Source of the DNA: Rotaria macrura
Lineage: Eukaryota > Rotifera > Eurotatoria > Philodinida > Philodinidae
Direction of reading: 5' to 3'
Assembly: GCA_900239685.1 (NCBI GenBank)
Contig: OENT01000325.1
Location: 41,987 to 105,986, forward strand
DNA: 64,000 nt
Positions 58,201 through 64,000 of this stretch are shown here, in pieces. A program made the translations under genes and the position numbers. Position 1 is the first letter of the stretch, and every line of letters starts with the position of its first letter. Under the pieces are notes generated by a model. The model did no database searches and was not told the origin of the DNA. It was given only the letters and a program-made list of their open reading frames with translations.

Positions 58201-60679
58201 AAGGTTTTGATAAAGTCCCTTGCATTACTAATCAACCTCTCTTTTTCATGCTCATCATCAATCTCTTAGGGTCGTTGTTGAAACCAAATTAATTCAGCTG
58301 ATGCCTTGTTTTTGTATAGGTTTAGTCATTACTACACGTCGATTGTCTGTTGATTGTAGCACTATAGGACTAACCCTTTTGTTTTCCACATTCATTCAAC
58401 ATGTTCGCGAACAAAAAAAAACAGATCGTTGTTCGCAATATTAATATAGATCTATTTTGCTTACTTTCCTATACATCAATACTTCCCAATTCATATTAAA
58501 TCTACAGTATTAGTTTATACAGTCAGTACCTCGTTAAAATGATCACTTCGAAATGAATGTTTCTTTGTTGTGAAATATAAATGCTTTTTTCTTGTCTCTA
58601 CCAACTAGAAAATAGTTCGTGAAGATAAGTTTTTTCTGGCACACCAGTTCTGAAATTGTTTTCTATTGCACAGATAAGAAGAGAACATCTCACACAGTGA
58701 ACATTGAAAAAGTTTTTTTTGTTGAAGGGTGGCCTCAGAAAGGTTTATTGTTGTAAAGGAAATGCATGCATCGACCTTTTAGACTTTTGATGACAATTAA
58801 TAGATCATTATATTTAATTAACAACATGATATTGACTTTAAAGACAGCTAGACGTGCAAATCAGGCAGAAAGGAGAATACGACAAGAACAGAAAAATTAG
58901 GAAGAGTCTAGATCCATCACATGAAAGCCAGGTCTGCAAAAGGTTGATCTGGTAGAAACTTTGGTTCTTACCATTATAGATAAACAGAGTACAGCATCTC
59001 TCAAATCGCGTCCAACCCACTTTGCCTGGAAAGTTGAGTCTACCTTAGACTCAAATCGAAAGTTTAGAGTTTATGAAGTATCAAGCGAATATTGTTCCCA
59101 TATTTCGTAGAGAACATGATTCTTATTTTAAATTCATGTTAAACGATTCATATATTTTTTCTCTATCAACTTCTACTTCAAAAGTAAAAGAACTAATCAG
59201 ACTTCGATCTCAAGTGTTGAAAGAATTCTTGATATTTGACGAGAATTTAATAGCTTGTTTGTTGATAGTCATATAACATGTATAATAGATTTAATCCATG
59301 CACAAAGAGCCATTATCCATGGATTATGACATTTGACAGAGAAGAATAATAAACGCATCATTCTCATTGGTTTGTATCATTTTCTCAAGGAATATATTCA
59401 TTTCCATCAGATGGTGTTCGAAATTTTGAATACAGTTGGAAAAACTGATTTTTTTGTGATGGAATATTGTTTTGACTAACAGATTTGAGTCCGAAACTCA
59501 TGCAGATCATCTTATTCTTCGTTCGGTAATACAACATTTGTGACTGTACTCGTCCTATGCAGATAGTAATTACGACCGTGACATCCATCAAACACGTAGT
59601 TGACTCTCCAGTTGAACTATTCGATCATAAATTTTAACAAACAAGTAAATCTTTTGGTAATCTGTTATAGATCAGTCAGTCAATAATCCCCTCAATATTT
59701 AATCATCAGTCATAATCAACTATTTCTTGTGCGTTAATCAAAATCGACACGAAAAAAAAGGCTAGGACAGCTAAGGAGAGTTCTATAAAATAAATCATAT
59801 CGATTGTCATGTTCTTGTAGATAGTTAAAACTATTTTATATCAAGAGGAACAAATATGATGATGGAGACAATAAAGGAAAGCATGTACCTTCAAGATATG
59901 AGTGACCTCGAAATCGTACGATTATATACGCAACTAAAATAGACGAGAAGTGTCACTTTTTCTGAAGCATTATCTTTTCTTAAATCTTACTTTTAGGAAA
60001 ATTTCTGCAGAATAAATTGAAAGTAATTGGATTCGAAGAAAACTCTGTCATTGCCATAATCACACGATTAGTGTTGAATAATTGCTCAACATCTCTTCAC
60101 AATACACAATAAAACGGAATATATATTCATACAGGAGTATAAAAATTTCTTTGATTATGAATACTCCTACCAATCCCAGTAAAACTCTATCAGTAGAACT
60201 TTAAGTTATTCTTTATCTAAACTTGTTTTCTTTCTAATTGATAGCCAAATAATTGGTTTATATCGATCGATAAGTACTGACACAGCTTAAGCTGTCCTGG
60301 TACCGAAAAATGAAATAGAATCATATTGAAATAAGACTCGAAAGAGTAGAAATTCATGATGTTTCTTTCGATCTATGACCTCATCAAAGTGTAACTGTTT
60401 GTTTTTTTCCGAATCCTTATCGTTCACAATGTCTTCGAATGATTCTATGTATCAGATATTATTTTATGCTAAACGAAAGAAAGAACTTGCTAAAATCTAA
60501 AAAGACAGGGTTTTCGTAAAAATTATATTTATGAAGACTTTGAACGACTGAAATTACTATTCAAGTATTTAAGTATCAAAGTCTAATTACCTCTAAAGTC
60601 ATCTCCGGGAGACTGCACCGAACAAAACTCATTTCATCTTCGAATATACAGTTATAGTTTTCTTTAGTATGCGCCTTAC
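55256..60679. other. Long gene-poor region
   Basis: About 5.4 kb with no supported gene. Short frames at 56146-56328 (plus), 56418-56636, 57885-58082, 58838-59020, 59385-59591 (minus) and 59073-59276 (plus) have no domains and no shared splicing. The first kilobase may contain the upstream promoter of the proposed 44-55 kb gene. Confidence 0.5.
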
Positions 60680-61325
60680 TGAAAACGTTAAATCATACGA
60701 AGAGGGAAAAGTCACCAGCTGTTCAATCGCTTTTGCGTTGCAACTATTTACATTATGTAGCTCCCAAAGAGTTATGAATACGCTGAAAACATTTTTGGCG
60801 GATAGCTTGTTGTTACGAAAATAGGTCATTTCTCCGTTATATTTCTATGATTGCCGTACTCCCCCTCAGGAACATTAAAAATATTGATTTTCGAATTTCG
60901 ACTAGAAACTTTACATAGAAATACCCCTCAACGAGAGTAATGTTTTTGGTCATTGAATTTATTTGTTTCATTAAATCTGCTTCTTTATTTGAAAGATGTA
61001 AAATAAAAATTTCATAATAGTTGTGTGTAATGATAGGAATAGTAGAATGGTCTGAAATGGTCACAAAACACTATTCTCGTTAAGGTGTATTTATATGCAA
61101 CTTTTCAAGTCGAAATTCAATATCAATCAATTTCAAGTTTCCTTAAGGGGAGTCCAGCAACTTACTAAAACAAACCATACCTTAAAATGGACTATATCCG
61201 TAACACTAAGCTATCCGCCAAAAAAGATTTTGAACGTATTCATAATTCCTTCGGAGCTACATAATGTAAACAGTTTCAATGCAAAAGGGATTGAACAGTT
61301 GTTGACCCTCCCTCGTAAGCTATAT
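60680..61325. mobile_element. Foldback element with 270-bp inverted arms
   Basis: The segment 60680-60955 recurs in inverted orientation at about 61055-61325, with roughly three quarters of bases identical, around a loop of about 100 bp. Shared landmarks include GGAGCTACATAATGTAAA near the outer part and GAATTTCGACT in the inner part. Both arms can be translated to a similar peptide (LHNVNSFNAKGIEQL in one, LHNVNSCNAKAIEQL in the other). These frames are explained by the duplication and need not be genes. Outer boundaries are where similarity fades, so they are approximate. Confidence 0.75.
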
Positions 61326-61391
61326 GGAATCCTGAAATTATAATTTGATATAGAAAAATAATAATCGATGCACCACTCATATCTCAATTAT

Positions 61392-61511
61392 TTAATTAAT
61401 GCTAGATATCTTAGTGTTGAGCTAAACGTCGTAGTGCTTTACAGAACTATTTTAGACCACAATGTAGTTACAGAGCCGTGCTCAACACAAAGATATCTAG
61501 TAGGGAATTAA
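61392..61511. mobile_element. 120-bp miniature inverted-repeat element
   Basis: Arms of 31-32 bp (61392-61422 and 61480-61511) pair with few mismatches, centred on AGATATCTTAGTGTTGAGC and GCTCAACACAAAGATATCT. It has no coding capacity. It lies between two larger inverted-repeat elements. Confidence 0.75.
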
Positions 61512-61673
61512 AAGAATGAAATTCTTTTTGGGACTCAATGAGGTCATTTGAAGAATGGGCCGAAACTCATCAAACCCACATAATCCTACTAGATAGTCCA
61601 GTAGAAATTATATAAACTTCTAATATGTATATGATTTGATAGTATATACGATTGAGAAATGTAAATAGTAGAA

Positions 61674-62055
61674 TAATTAAACTATCAATCATTTTGATTA
61701 ATCTTTTAATTCATTTGTGTAACGTTTCGTTCTCACGAAGAACATCCTCAAACATAAATTTTGTAAAAGAAAGAGAAATTTTTAGAAAAAAATTTCAAAC
61801 AATAGCTTTATAAAAACAAAGGACTTCATTCGTTCTTTTAAAGATTCAAATGCAAATGAATCATCTTTCTCCCCCTTGCATTGGAATATTTAGAAGAACG
61901 AAAAAAATTCTTTGTTTTTTAAAGCTATTGTTTCAAATTTTTTCTAAAAATTTCTCTTTCTTTTACAAAAATGATGTCTGATGATGTTCCTTGTGAGAAC
62001 GAGACGGCACACAAATGAATTAAAAGATTAATAAAATTGATTGATAGTTTAATTA
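61674..62055. mobile_element. 382-bp near-palindromic MITE
   Basis: Arms of about 163 bp (61674-61838 and 61893-62055) are close to 90 percent identical by eye and leave a loop of only about 54 bp. The ends read TAATTAAACTATCAATCA and its reverse complement. It has no coding capacity. The whole element would fold into one long hairpin if transcribed. A target-site duplication could be TA or TTAA, included in the ends, but is not distinguishable. Confidence 0.88.
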
Positions 62056-63482
62056 CTCCTCTATTTATAAACTTCAAAGTTGTGAGTTGAAGAATCTTGT
62101 TAAAAATTTATCAACATTCAGATGATTCTCGGAAAGGTGATATATGTTACAAACCATTCCGGAAAACATCTCGCTAATTGTTTTGTTTTATTATGTATGA
62201 GTCATAAAACAGATGTCCAACGTGTGATGACTTTTTATTATTCAGTTCCATATATCCTTGAAGGTAATGACAATTAAAAACGACGCTGTATCAATAGGAA
62301 AAGCATTATATGAGTATCTTCCAACCTTATGAAATAACTAATAGAAATCATAAATGCAAGAAACATAAACCTTTATATTTATCTACGTACAGGTATGAAT
62401 TCCAGATTTCTATTGAATCTAGCATGATATCAGAGATGCATCAAAAGTTTTGCTGATTTTTTTAGCCGCTTGAAAGTATTTACGACGAGTTAAAACCTCT
62501 GAGTAATCGTCAGAATTTTGTTTTGTTTCTGAATGTGCGCTTGGAAAAATTTTCTCAATTTTTGTTCCAGAGTAATCATAAATGTTTTGTACGGACCTGA
62601 AAATTTTGTTGTAATGATGAACCTATCAATGTTTGTTTAGCCTATAAGTTCTTATAAGTGTCGTAAGAAAATTATACTTAGTTGTTTGTTTTATCAAAAA
62701 GGATACGTTTTTAGTATATGATCTATTGTGGGTGAATATATTTAAATTTCAAACATCATTGGATTTCATATTATGGCTAAGAGTAGCTGTCTAGACCTAT
62801 GTGTCTATCAATGAAGAGATATAATCAGTTAATTGAAATCTTCACATTCAAGAGAATTCTTTTTCTCTGATAAAATTCTATAATCTTCATGTTTATCTAA
62901 TTATTAGTGTATATTGTAGACATGAACTTATTGATAGACGACGTGCAATGAACATTTTATTGATTGCTTCAACTATTGAAAGATATTACAATAGCAGCTG
63001 AGACAATCATCTTTAATCTAATCATTCTTGAAATATACTGACAACTTTAGCGGCACGAAACTGATTGTTTTGTCTTCATATGAAATTTCATAAAGAATAA
63101 GCAAAGAAAATCGTTATGAATGCTATGCGAGACGAAAGCAGTTTTTTAATTAAATCATCTATTGAATGGTCAATACACATACGTAGATTCAATTTTCTTT
63201 GTTAGATTCTGCAAAGTACTAAAAATTGAATGAAATAGTCGTACTGTCATACAAAAACAACGGAATGAGTATTCTCTCTTTGTACTTCTATCTATACGAT
63301 TGAGAGCAGTAATGAGGTGACTATGTGTACGATCGAAAATAGTCAATATGAAGACTGTTTATTTAGACTATTTTCACGTCAGTGTATTGAATACAAATGA
63401 ATTTTTCTCACTCAATACCTTAAAAATTTGCAGAACCATTAAATATGTTGTAAGAATACAGAACTACAGGTCTAAGTGCAGA
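62056..63482. other. Intergenic, nothing recognised
   Basis: AT-rich DNA between two mobile elements. No frame with coding character, repeat or RNA gene was seen. Confidence 0.5.
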
Positions 63483-63703
63483 CAGGGGCGTACCGAAGTC
63501 TCGAGAGCAGGGGGGGCGTAACGACCCCCCATCTCAATATTTCAAAAGCAGGGGGGGCGTAAGGTCTTTATTCATATCAATTCAGCAACTAAAGTCCACA
63601 GAAAAGAGCTCTTTTTCAATTTTTTTGTACCAAAAACACAAAATTTTCAAAAGCAGGGGGGGCTTTACGCCCCCCCACGCCCCCCCCGGTCGGTACGCCC
63701 CTG
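63483..63703. mobile_element. hAT-type non-autonomous transposon with 8-bp TSD
   Basis: The 221-bp element begins CAGGGGCGTACCGA and ends TCGGTACGCCCCTG, perfect 12- to 14-bp terminal inverted repeats of the hAT kind. It is flanked on both sides by the exact 8-bp duplication AGTGCAGA (63475-63482 and 63704-63711), as hAT insertion produces. Inside, AAAAGCAGGGGGGGC occurs twice in the same orientation, and long G and C runs near both ends can pair. There is no transposase. It must have been moved by an enzyme encoded elsewhere. The intact duplication points to a recent insertion. Confidence 0.95.
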
Positions 63704-63711
63704 AGTGCAGA

Positions 63712-64000
63712 ATAACAACAAAACGATTGTGCAAGCGAAAAACGTAAACAAGGCGAAAACGAATACAAGTGTATGCCTAAGTATAGGGAGAAGAGAAACA
63801 ATTTCTAAAACGAATAAGTAATTAAAATCTAAAATGTTGGGAATTATCGGTCGAAGCGAATAGAAGAAAGAAGCAATCTTGAATAAGAAGAATGCAGCTG
63901 AGTCAAAAATTGTGCACCCTTTATAATGTCAAGATGGTTCAGCTGTCTTTTGAAAGCCACACCCTCTGCTAAAAAATTCCCTTCGGATTGAGAAAGTAAT
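63712..64000. other. Window end, nothing recognised
   Basis: No feature was supported in the last 289 bp. Confidence 0.5.

Overview
The window is AT-rich nuclear DNA from a small invertebrate animal. The genes have many short GT-AG introns (mostly 47-100 nt). The recognisable set includes an innexin gap-junction protein, found only in animals, and the proteasome ATPase Rpt4/PSMC6. Next to these sit a sialidase of bacterial type, a glycosyltransferase resembling a fungal family, a transposase-derived nuclear gene and many short inverted-repeat transposons. This mix best fits a bdelloid rotifer such as Rotaria or Adineta. That is an inference from gene content, not a proven identification. All gene models below were spliced by hand from reading frame and splice sites.

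Left part (1-17.2 kb): two multi-exon genes lie head to tail on the minus strand. One is an 895-residue protein derived from a DDE transposase (1953-5255). The other is PSMC6 (5701-8472), which has one intron about twenty times longer than its others. A single-exon gene with a weak resemblance to Nudix proteins follows (11411-12250, minus), then a tryparedoxin/nucleoredoxin-like gene (16644-17152, plus).

Middle (17-33 kb): a signal-peptide-bearing sialidase of the BNR/Asp-box type (19960-21105, plus) stands alone, followed by about 12 kb without a convincing gene. That stretch holds decayed transposon pieces (a possible hAT C-terminus and a LINE reverse transcriptase relic) and an inverted-repeat element interrupted by an assembly gap of 281 N.

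Right part (33-64 kb): a membrane-anchored glycosyltransferase carries a miniature inverted-repeat transposon in its 1.6 kb intron (33314-36450, plus). It is followed by an innexin (39050-42175, minus). From about 44 to 55 kb a set of short coding-like exons on the minus strand keeps compatible phases and suggests one long-intron gene with two alternative first exons; I could not identify its product. The last 9 kb is gene-poor and carries microsatellites, three adjacent inverted-repeat elements (60.7-62.1 kb), and a hAT-type non-autonomous transposon with an exact 8-bp target duplication (63483-63703).

The genes do not form a pathway or operon; this is an ordinary eukaryotic neighbourhood with a high load of mobile-element debris. 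I found no convincing new multi-gene system. The most rewarding items are the transposase-derived gene with its preserved D-D-E triad, the probable horizontally acquired sialidase and glycosyltransferase, the unidentified 44-55 kb gene and the cluster of foldback elements.
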